Below are positions 1 to 4,376 of a DNA stretch of 5,440 nucleotides, piece by piece; the stretch's first letter is position 1; each line of letters starts with the position of its first letter. Position numbers and translations under genes: made by a program. A model generated the notes under the pieces. That model did not search any database. It was not told the DNA's origin and saw only the letters and a program-made list of their open reading frames with translations. Source of the DNA: Melioribacteraceae bacterium (GTDB taxonomy: Bacteria > Bacteroidota > Ignavibacteria > Ignavibacteriales > Melioribacteraceae); assembly GCA_026987055.1 (NCBI GenBank), contig JALSNL010000034.1, forward strand, positions 1-5,440, given 5' to 3'.

Positions 1-82
1 AATGTTACCCGAAATAAAAAGGTTAGTTGACAAAAACTATTACCTTTTAGCAATGGAACACTATATTAAAAAGTTAAAATAA
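1..82 (+). CDS. 3' end of an unidentified plus-strand gene (partial)
   Basis: The frame starting at position 2 is open from the window edge to a TAA at 80-82. It gives a basic, helix-like C-terminal tail of 26 residues ending in HYIKKLK. Two methionines fall in the frame (positions 2 and 53), but a gene this short is unlikely; more probably the real start lies to the left of the window. The stop lies two bases before a perfect hairpin with a T-run, which supports a real gene end. The visible residues are too few to name a family. The gene converges on the minus-strand gene ending at 139. Confidence 0.5.
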   Translation, partial: MLPEIKRLVDKNYYLLAMEHYIKKLK

Positions 83-83
83 T

Positions 84-117
84 AAAAAAGCTTGTAGAGC
101 ATTCTACAAGCTTTTTT
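84..117. terminator. Bidirectional intrinsic terminator
   Basis: Positions 84-98 and 103-117 form a perfect 15-bp inverted repeat around the loop GCAT (99-102). The outer six pairs are A:T, so each strand sees a GC-containing stem followed by a run of six T. It sits between a plus-strand gene ending at 82 and a minus-strand gene ending at 139, which is the usual position for a terminator shared by converging genes. Confidence 0.9.
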
Positions 118-138
118 CACATATACAAAATTGGTCAA

Positions 139-507
139 CTAGCTTTTTGCAGTACAACCGTTTTTACATTTATCCGTACAAATATGTTTTTTCATTTTCA
201 TTTTTGCTTTGGCTTCTTTGGCTTTTACTACATCACAACCTAAGGTTTTACATTCATCCGTACAAACATGCTTGCTACTCATCATTGCTTTGGCTTCTTT
301 AGCCTTTACCGCATCGCAACCTAAGGTTTTACATTCATCTGTACAAACATGTTTTGCTGTTTTTGCCATATCTGTAGTGCAACAAGCTTTTTTCATATCT
401 TTTTTAACTTTTTTTACTGCTGCATCTTGCGCCATTGTTAAAGAGGCAGATATTAATAGCATAAAGATTAACAATGTTACAGATTTGGCAATTTTTATAT
501 CCTTCAT
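139..507 (-). CDS. Exported His/Cys-repeat protein, probable metal-binding
   Basis: I do not recognise a named family. The 122-residue product starts with a signal peptide (basic MKDIKIAK, hydrophobic core, likely cleavage after residue 26 in LTMA|QD). It then has a Lys-rich segment with a CC pair (residues 42-43) and three units of the form H-x-C-x3-C-x3/4-C: H53/C55/C59/C64, H80/C82/C86/C91 and H108/C110/C114/C118. The first two units are 27 residues apart and nearly identical. Each supplies four soft-metal ligands, so periplasmic binding of Zn, Cu, Hg or similar is inferred. An ATG six codons upstream (525) is in frame, but I chose 507. AGGAG at 513-517 lies 5 nt before the 507 ATG, and the upstream ATG would make that Shine-Dalgarno part of the coding sequence. 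It lies downstream of the merTP operon, about 190 nt away, on the same strand. Confidence 0.8.
   Translation of the reverse strand: MKDIKIAKSVTLLIFMLLISASLTMAQDAAVKKVKKDMKKACCTTDMAKTAKHVCTDECKTLGCDAVKAKEAKAMMSSKHVCTDECKTLGCDVVKAKEAKAKMKMKKHICTDKCKNGCTAKS
204..351 (-). repeat. Tandem 81-bp coding repeat inside the His/Cys protein gene
   Basis: Positions 204-270 and 285-351 match at 61 of 67 bases by eye, with a period of 81 bp (27 codons). Most differences are silent; the two encoded segments differ by one residue (Ala versus Val). A third, diverged unit lies at about 162-187. This points to a fairly recent in-frame duplication that adds one metal-binding unit. Confidence 0.85.
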
Positions 508-567
508 TTTTTCTCCTTTTTTCATATTGTTTATTTTAACGTTTTAATAAGATAATATATCGTTTTA

Positions 568-598
568 TAAAAGTAAAGAGTATTGGTTATTAAATCAA
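568..598 (-). promoter_or_regulatory. Possible promoter for the His/Cys-repeat gene
   Basis: On the minus strand, TTG (598-596) is followed 20 nt later by TACTTTTA (575-568), one mismatch from the Bacteroidetes -7 consensus TAnnTTTG. It would give a 5' leader of roughly 55 nt. No dyad like that of the merTP operon promoter is seen. AT-rich sequence makes chance matches common. Confidence 0.25.
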
Positions 599-636
599 GT
601 AAATAATAATTACATTTAATTTAACATTTCAAAATT

Positions 637-656
637 CTTATAAAATAATTTATAAG
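637..656 (-). terminator. Weak candidate terminator after merTP
   Basis: CTTATAAA (637-644) and TTTATAAG (649-656) form a perfect 8-bp stem with loop ATAA, about 40 nt past the merTP stop. On the minus strand it is followed by AATTTTG, a short imperfect T-run. The stem has a single G:C pair, so termination would be weak and some readthrough into the His/Cys gene is possible. Confidence 0.35.
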
Positions 657-694
657 GACTTTCTGATGAGAAGTGTCGGCTAAATTACATTAGT

Positions 695-1300
695 TTAATT
701 TTTATATGCCTTAACTTTGTAGCTTGTTTTATTAATAGCCTTTTCAATTTTGAATTTATTTGTTGTAGTACTATCAAAAGCTATTTTTACAAAACCGGTT
801 TTATAATTTGCTTTTACAAAAGTTACACCCGGAACACTTGATACTGTTTGCTCAATAAATGTTTCGCATCCGTCACACGTCATACCAACAATTTCTACTT
901 TTAAGTTTTGTAAATTATTAGTAATAAGTTCGTTATTTTCTTTATTTTTATTAACAAACAATTGGTTTGAATAATATGGAAAAGCCATCATTATAACTGC
1001 AAATATAGTAACAATACCAAGGAATTTTTTTGATTGGATAAATGGGGCGCTATTTTCTGTTTCACATTCACACTCAATCTTTTTTTTAGGTTTAAGCTTT
1101 TGAAACCACGCAAAACCAAGAACAAAAACAGTAAAAATCATTAAATATGGTCTTAACGGATCTAACCAAGAAAACGCTGAAGCAAATCCACCAACACCGG
1201 CAACTAAAGCAAATATTGGTGTTATACAACACAATGAAGACGCAAACGCTCCTAACAAACTTACACCTATTAGTTTTTTTTCTTTTTTATTATCACTCAT
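695..1300 (-). CDS. merTP: Mercuric transport fusion protein MerTP
   Basis: This 201-residue protein fuses a MerT-like inner-membrane transporter to a MerP-like HMA domain. Residues 11-36 form membrane segment 1, with the vicinal Cys pair C24-C25 (SSLCCITP). The family-typical WLDPLRPYL leads into segment 2 (51-66). A cytosolic loop carries a second Cys pair (C77, C79 in ECECE), and segment 3 spans about 92-113. The C-terminal HMA domain (about 133-201) has the metal site GMTCDGC (C142, C145). By MerT topology the HMA domain is periplasmic, so metal would pass from C142/C145 to C24/C25 to C77/C79. It is the last gene of the operon, 22 nt after the HMA-protein gene. The Shine-Dalgarno is weak (AAAAGAA). 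Mercury is the family's usual substrate, but another soft metal cannot be excluded because no reductase gene is seen. Confidence 0.93.
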   Translation of the reverse strand: MSDNKKEKKLIGVSLLGAFASSLCCITPIFALVAGVGGFASAFSWLDPLRPYLMIFTVFVLGFAWFQKLKPKKKIECECETENSAPFIQSKKFLGIVTIFAVIMMAFPYYSNQLFVNKNKENNELITNNLQNLKVEIVGMTCDGCETFIEQTVSSVPGVTFVKANYKTGFVKIAFDSTTTNKFKIEKAINKTSYKVKAYKN

Positions 1301-1322
1301 AATATTCTTTTGTTATATAGTT

Positions 1323-1628
1323 CTAATCTCTTATAATTTTTTTAGGGGTAAACCCTGAATTTATAACAGCTTGTTTAAGCTGTTCATCTGATATTTTTTT
1401 TGAATCTTGTATTGTTAAAAAAACTATTCCTTTCTTAAAATCAATTTCCATATTTTTTATATTATCTAATTTTTTAAGTTTTTTTTCCAATCCATACGCA
1501 CAAAAAGGACAAGATAATCCTTCTACTTCAATTTTAATTTTCTGATTCTTACCGATATCTGTTTGAGCATTATTATTACTAAAAAAAATGAATAGGAGAA
1601 TAAAACCTATGTATGTTATTTTTTTCAT
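1323..1628 (-). CDS. Secreted HMA-domain metal-binding protein (MerP-like)
   Basis: The 101-residue product has a signal peptide (MKKITYIG plus a hydrophobic core, likely cleavage after A21 in NNA|QT). It is followed by one heavy-metal-associated domain (about 30-98). The metal site is G-L-S-C-P-F-C (C40, C43) in place of the usual GMTCxxC. The remaining pattern (KIEVEGLSC, a helix with LEKKL, then FLTIQD and AVINSGF) fits the ferredoxin-like HMA fold. It should bind one soft-metal ion in the periplasm and hand it to a partner, probably MerTP in the same operon. AAAAGGA at 1635-1641 gives a Shine-Dalgarno with 6-nt spacing, sitting immediately after the upstream gene's stop. It could be called merP, but the membrane-fused HMA of MerTP already fills that role, so I leave the symbol empty. 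Confidence 0.87.
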   Translation of the reverse strand: MKKITYIGFILLFIFFSNNNAQTDIGKNQKIKIEVEGLSCPFCAYGLEKKLKKLDNIKNMEIDFKKGIVFLTIQDSKKISDEQLKQAVINSGFTPKKIIRD

Positions 1629-1641
1629 ATTAATTCCTTTT

Positions 1642-2394
1642 CTAAAAGATTAAATATCTAATTCCTAATAACGCTGTATATTTCAATGTATTAATTTTGT
1701 TAATTAATGGTATTTGTAAGCCGGTCTCAATTAAAAATGTTGATGCTGTAATAAATTGTATTCCGGTAGAAATAAAAATTAATTCGTTTTTAAGTGTAAA
1801 AGTATGTTCCCCCGTAAACTCTCCAAAAAGATTTATTTGATATGGCGGATATTTTTGCGGTAGTAAAGGATAACCAAATGACAAACTATAAGATAATTTA
1901 TCAGGCAATCCATCCGGAACATACACATAACCAACAGAACTATATAGTCCGAATTTTGTAGTTATATAACCTGTAACAAATTCCAAATGAGAAACATTAA
2001 AACCGGCACCAACATTATTACTACCGTAAGTTATACTTTGCTTAAACTTTAAAACATTTCTGAATGTTTTTCCTATGCCATCAAATTTATAGACTAGATG
2101 TTTAACAAAAAAAGTAATATTACCTAATCCAATATTATTTTTTTTCTTACCGGAAAATTGTATAACAAAAGGCTGAACAATACCAATTTGTAAATCTGAA
2201 GTTAAATTATAAGGAACAGCAACTACTTGTATAAAAGTAGATCTTTTTTCTTTTGAACTATATTTACCAAAGGTTCTAATGCCTCCTCCATCAAGACCTA
2301 ACAATATTGGGGAATCTGTAAATATTGGCGGACCTTGTGCAAACATATTTGCATAAGTAAAAAGCAAAAACAATATGTAAAATTTAGTTTTCAA
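1642..2394 (-). CDS. Outer-membrane beta-barrel, phenol_MetA_deg/transporter type
   Basis: The 250-residue product has a signal peptide (likely cleavage after A19, MFA|QGPP). The mature N-terminus GPPIFTDSP resembles the GPPFLTDDP hallmark of the 'MetA-pathway of phenol degradation'/transporter family (PF13557). Alternating-hydrophobicity strands follow (for example LQIGIVQPFVIQF, FGLYSSVGYVYVP, FLIETGLQIPL), and the chain ends in an aromatic residue (IRYLIF), as outer-membrane barrels do. From memory, such barrels occur in metal-resistance clusters of Bacteroidota; the transported substrate is not established. The start codon is TTG: no ATG or GTG is in frame between the in-frame stop upstream and M17, which would destroy the signal peptide. 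It begins 8 nt after the metallochaperone gene and has no visible Shine-Dalgarno, so translation is probably coupled. Confidence 0.8.
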   Translation of the reverse strand: MKTKFYILFLLFTYANMFAQGPPIFTDSPILLGLDGGGIRTFGKYSSKEKRSTFIQVVAVPYNLTSDLQIGIVQPFVIQFSGKKKNNIGLGNITFFVKHLVYKFDGIGKTFRNVLKFKQSITYGSNNVGAGFNVSHLEFVTGYITTKFGLYSSVGYVYVPDGLPDKLSYSLSFGYPLLPQKYPPYQINLFGEFTGEHTFTLKNELIFISTGIQFITASTFLIETGLQIPLINKINTLKYTALLGIRYLIF

Positions 2395-2402
2395 TAAATA
2401 TG

Positions 2403-2861
2403 TTATTTAACATTAGAAATTATTTTGTTAACATTTTTCAAGCAGCACTTTCCCGTAGGATTTTTAATACTACAAGCACAAAGTTTATTCCTTGTTTTTT
2501 CGGTAATAAATTCAACTATTAAGCTTTGTCCTTTTTGTTTAACTTCATCGGTAATTTGTTTTTCCGTTATATCAAAACAATAACAAACAAGTTTTGGCTC
2601 GGCTTTTTCTTTAAATCCAATTTTTATCCTTATATCATTCTTGTTATAGATTAGGTTTAATTTGTTTGAAAAATAAACCGTGTCGCAACCCTGGTTAGTG
2701 CATAAAAAATAATCTGATTCTTCTGCCGTCTTTACTTGCTCAAACTTCAACATCATTAAAACGGTTTTATAATTCACCTTTTGTGCTTGTGCACCACACG
2801 TAATGCAAACAATTTTTTCAGCATTTGTTTTACAACTATTTTCTTCGGAACAACATTCCAT
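2403..2861 (-). CDS. CopZ N-domain-like [2Fe-2S]/Zn metallochaperone
   Basis: The 152-residue cytosolic protein has no signal peptide. It resembles the N-terminal domain of Archaeoglobus CopZ and the family annotated 'putative iron-sulfur cluster-binding metallochaperone'. Cys groups are C3-C4 and C10, then a zinc-ribbon-like C19-x2-C22 with C54 and C59, then C93-Y-C95 (VCYCFDIT), then C128-A-C130, and C139-C140 in the family-typical C-x-C-S-I-K-N-P-T-G-K-C-C-L. Canonical CopZ carries a C-terminal HMA domain; here the chain ends just after CCL, so that domain is absent. I chose the ATG at 2861: AGGA (2868-2871) lies 6 nt upstream. A TTG at 2900 would add 13 residues but has no such support. 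It is the first gene of the operon and probably receives or stores metal, or supports cluster/redox chemistry, in the cytosol. Confidence 0.85.
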   Translation of the reverse strand: MECCSEENSCKTNAEKIVCITCGAQAQKVNYKTVLMMLKFEQVKTAEESDYFLCTNQGCDTVYFSNKLNLIYNKNDIRIKIGFKEKAEPKLVCYCFDITEKQITDEVKQKGQSLIVEFITEKTRNKLCACSIKNPTGKCCLKNVNKIISNVK

Positions 2862-2919
2862 TTGGTTTCCTATTTTTAAATATTCTACGATTATTAACAA
2901 ACTACATTTTACTTACTGA

Positions 2920-2953
2920 CAAATATAAGTACTGTAGCATAGTACGGAGTCAA
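2920..2953 (-). promoter_or_regulatory. MerR-family-type promoter of the metal operon
   Basis: On the minus strand, TTGACT (2953-2948) is the -35, and TATATT (2927-2922), within TATATTTG (2927-2920), is the -10. The spacer is 20 bp, longer than the usual 17. Overlong 19-20 bp spacers with a central dyad are the hallmark of promoters activated by MerR-family regulators. The first 12 bases, TTGACTCCGTAC, match the classical Tn501 mer promoter as I remember it. TATATTTG also fits the Bacteroidetes TAnnTTTG motif. Transcription would start near 2913, giving a leader of about 50 nt before the ATG at 2861. Confidence 0.8.
2929..2945. promoter_or_regulatory. Operator dyad for a MerR-family regulator
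   Basis: GTACT (2929-2933) and AGTAC (2941-2945) are perfect inverted arms with a 7-nt spacer, centred at 2937. That is the middle of the 2928-2947 promoter spacer. Classical mer operators have GTAC arms separated by 4 nt, so the spacing here is 3 nt longer, which could mean a different MerR subfamily or metal. No MerR-like gene is in the window. Confidence 0.75.
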
Positions 2954-2969
2954 GAGAAAAATATTTCTC
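2954..2969. repeat. Small perfect inverted repeat next to the -35
   Basis: GAGAAA (2954-2959) and TTTCTC (2964-2969) flank AATA, directly abutting the TTGACT -35 of the metal operon. It might be a second protein-binding site or a weak hairpin. Six-base arms in AT-rich sequence can occur by chance. Confidence 0.3.
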
Positions 2970-3023
2970 CTTATTAAAAAGTGGTTTAGTATTGTTTAAA
3001 CTTATTTGGGAATGCTCTTATTT

Positions 3024-3062
3024 AAAAAATGGAAATCATAGTTATCCTAAACTATTTCCATT
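3024..3062 (-). terminator. Intrinsic terminator of the RsbRD-like gene
   Basis: AATGGAA (3028-3034) pairs with TTCCATT (3056-3062), and ATAGTT (3038-3043) pairs with AACTAT (3050-3055). This gives 13 bp with a 3-nt bulge (3035-3037) and a 6-nt loop. On the minus strand the stem runs into TTTTTT (3029-3024). It lies about 130 nt past the stop at 3194 and about 70 nt before the metal-operon promoter, insulating that promoter from readthrough. The other sequence between 2970 and 3193 is AT-rich with no gene that I can see. Confidence 0.65.
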
Positions 3063-3193
3063 ATAAGATTTAAGATTAGTCCTTATATGAAAAATTAAAT
3101 TTTACTTAAATTCTTATTTTAAGAAACGTATAGTATAATCTGTTATCTTTACTAATTTAATTGATAAAAATTATATTTAAGAATTTGCTAAAG

Positions 3194-3712
3194 CTACTTA
3201 GTTTTAATAAACCAATTTGTTACGCCTTTAACAGCTTTTTCCACAAAATCTTCTTCTTTTAATTTGTTTTGTTCCGTTAGGTTTACACTTTCAAAACCTA
3301 CGGCAACAAAGTAAGTAGCTTTATCAAAAAAATTATTAATTTTTTGGTAAAACTCTAATGATTGATGAAGATCCAGAATAGAATTTATAACACCTTGATT
3401 AACTATATACCGCCACAAAACAACCCTTGCTAAAATAAGTGCATAAATTACTTCGCTATTTTTCAAATTTTCTTTAGCACGTTCTCGTCCAAGTTTAATA
3501 AAGTGTTCCGCTGTTTTAGGATCGCTTGGGTCGGCATTCATAATCCATTCACCCAGTCTCTTATAAACATCATAAACTCTTATTCCCAAGATTGCTTCAT
3601 CAATATTGCGGTAACCTTTTGTTGCGGGATTAGTTTTAATTTCATGTATCCATTCTTTTGTAAGTGCTTCGGCGTGTTCTTCTACTAACCGGATAAATTT
3701 TTCGTATAACAT
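3194..3712 (-). CDS. Stand-alone RsbRD N-terminal-type sensor domain protein
   Basis: The 172-residue, all-helical soluble protein fits the RsbRD_N domain (PF14361), the sensory N-domain of RsbT co-antagonist proteins of the stressosome. Supporting features are a W-x2-EI segment (21-25), a Y-x4-RLGEWI helix (50-57), and the pattern FIKLGRERA (71-79) followed by NLKNSEVIYALILARVVLWRYI (82-103), which is the family's most recognisable stretch. RsbR-type proteins usually add a C-terminal STAS domain. Here the chain ends about 40 residues after the domain core without one, so it may act as an independent sensor or regulator; the ligand is unknown. AAAAGGAGGTG (3717-3727) is a near-perfect Shine-Dalgarno with 6-nt spacing, implying strong translation. 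It has its own terminator and is flanked by unrelated genes, so it is probably monocistronic. Confidence 0.75.
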   Translation of the reverse strand: MLYEKFIRLVEEHAEALTKEWIHEIKTNPATKGYRNIDEAILGIRVYDVYKRLGEWIMNADPSDPKTAEHFIKLGRERAKENLKNSEVIYALILARVVLWRYIVNQGVINSILDLHQSLEFYQKINNFFDKATYFVAVGFESVNLTEQNKLKEEDFVEKAVKGVTNWFIKTK

Positions 3713-3753
3713 TTTGCACCTCCTTTTGGTTTTAAGTCGGTTGCTATAGATAC

Positions 3754-3783
3754 GAAAACCGAGTATTTAGTGTTTTGGTTTTC
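3754..3783. repeat. Inverted repeat upstream of the RsbRD-like gene
   Basis: GAAAACC (3754-3760) and GGTTTTC (3777-3783) are perfect 7-bp arms separated by 16 nt, 40-70 nt upstream of the start at 3712. It could be an operator or a 5'-leader stem. No convincing promoter could be assigned. Confidence 0.35.
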
Positions 3784-3803
3784 TGAGGATTATTTTTGTG
3801 TAA

Positions 3804-3845
3804 TGTTAAGTTTATAATATTTTACTTTGTACTTAATGCTTAACA
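3804..3845. repeat. Long-spaced inverted repeat in the 3713-3885 gap
   Basis: TGTTAAG (3804-3810) and CTTAACA (3839-3845) are inverted, with a nested TTAAGT (3806-3811) and ACTTAA (3831-3836). The enclosed sequence is highly AT-rich. It lies between the lipoprotein stop at 3886 and the RsbRD-like gene, so it may hold the promoter or operator of the latter. Nothing else is identifiable in this gap. Confidence 0.3.
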
Positions 3846-3885
3846 CAACACAGGTTAAAAATTATTTTGCAATTATTTTTTAATG

Positions 3886-4314
3886 TTAATTACTTAAGCT
3901 AAAATTCACCTCCGTATATTTTTTTTGTTTTGAATACATATCGTTAACAATAAAAATTAACTTATAGTTCCCTTTGGCAAACGAAGAATCCATTTCCATT
4001 TGAGCTTCTATTTGTACATCATTAAAATCATTTTTTTGAAAAGATGCAAGTGTATCTGTAAATATTTTTTTTATTGTATCTTGAGCAGGTGTAATTAAAT
4101 TTACCGTATAAAAGAGTTTAGAACTAAACCCGTTATTTAGCTCTTTTTTTAAGAATCCTTTTGCGTTAACCGAAGAGTTTACTTCCCAACTATTTTCAAT
4201 ATTAAATGCAAATGCTTCAGGATTAGATAATTCTAGTTTTGGTTCCGGTTTGTTATTGCATGCTATTAGTGTTGAAAGGAAAATAACAAGAGTTATGTAG
4301 GGTTTTGTTTTCAT
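3886..4314 (-). CDS. Lipoprotein of unknown function
   Basis: I do not recognise a family. The 142-residue product starts with a lipoprotein signal ending in the lipobox L-I-A-C (lipidated Cys at residue 19). It is followed by N-N rather than Asp, which does not suggest inner-membrane retention, so an outer-membrane or periplasm-facing anchor is likely. A Pro/Glu/Lys linker follows. The rest shows alternating beta-strand-like stretches (KLFYTVNLI at 66-74, VQIEAQMEM, GNYKLIFIVND, YTEVNFSLS), suggesting a single beta-sandwich domain. No Cys other than the lipid Cys is present. It follows serC by about 62 nt, with a strong GC-rich palindrome between them, so co-transcription is uncertain. No good Shine-Dalgarno lies just before the ATG; AAGGAGG occurs about 27 nt upstream but inside the palindrome arm. 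Confidence 0.75.
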   Translation of the reverse strand: MKTKPYITLVIFLSTLIACNNKPEPKLELSNPEAFAFNIENSWEVNSSVNAKGFLKKELNNGFSSKLFYTVNLITPAQDTIKKIFTDTLASFQKNDFNDVQIEAQMEMDSSFAKGNYKLIFIVNDMYSKQKKYTEVNFSLSN

Positions 4315-4335
4315 TTTTTGAATTACAGAATTTTT

Positions 4336-4362
4336 TATCCCCTCCTTAGAAAGGAGGGGATA
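4336..4362. repeat. GC-rich perfect palindrome between serC and the lipoprotein gene
   Basis: ATCCCCTCCTT (4337-4347) and AAGGAGGGGAT (4351-4361) form a perfect 11-bp stem (12 with T4336:A4362) around AGA. It is by far the most GC-rich spot in the intergenic DNA. On the minus strand it is followed by AAAAAA rather than T's, so it is not a textbook terminator for serC; on the plus strand it is followed by ATTTTA. It may be a dispersed palindromic element, an RNA-stabilising stem or an atypical terminator. One arm contains AAGGAGG. Confidence 0.7.
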
Positions 4363-4376
4363 TTTTATGGGTGATT

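Noticed and set aside
162..351. Repeats at 81-bp period considered as a CRISPR-like array
   Set aside because: The repeats are in frame within a coding sequence, spacers are not unique sequence, and the unit encodes a conserved His/Cys motif.
209..547. Plus-strand open frame of 112 codons opposite the His/Cys-repeat gene
   Set aside because: It is the antisense of a repeat-bearing gene with a signal peptide, Shine-Dalgarno and terminator on the other strand; its own repeats are mirror images of that gene's repeats.
2862..2900. Longer TTG-initiated start for the metallochaperone
   Set aside because: The ATG at 2861 has AGGA 6 nt upstream, and the extra 13 residues precede the Cys-rich start without family resemblance.
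3062..3087. Inverted TATAAG / CTTATA arms downstream of the RsbRD-like gene
   Set aside because: Six-base AT-rich arms with a 14-nt spacer are expected by chance here, and a better terminator lies at 3024-3062.
2970..3193. A divergent or small merR-like gene between the operon and the RsbRD-like gene
   Set aside because: No frame of useful length is open on either strand; short minus-strand ATGs run into stops within a few codons.
3503..3688. Plus-strand open frame of 61 codons inside the RsbRD-like gene
   Set aside because: It is fully antisense to a well-supported gene and has no recognisable domain.
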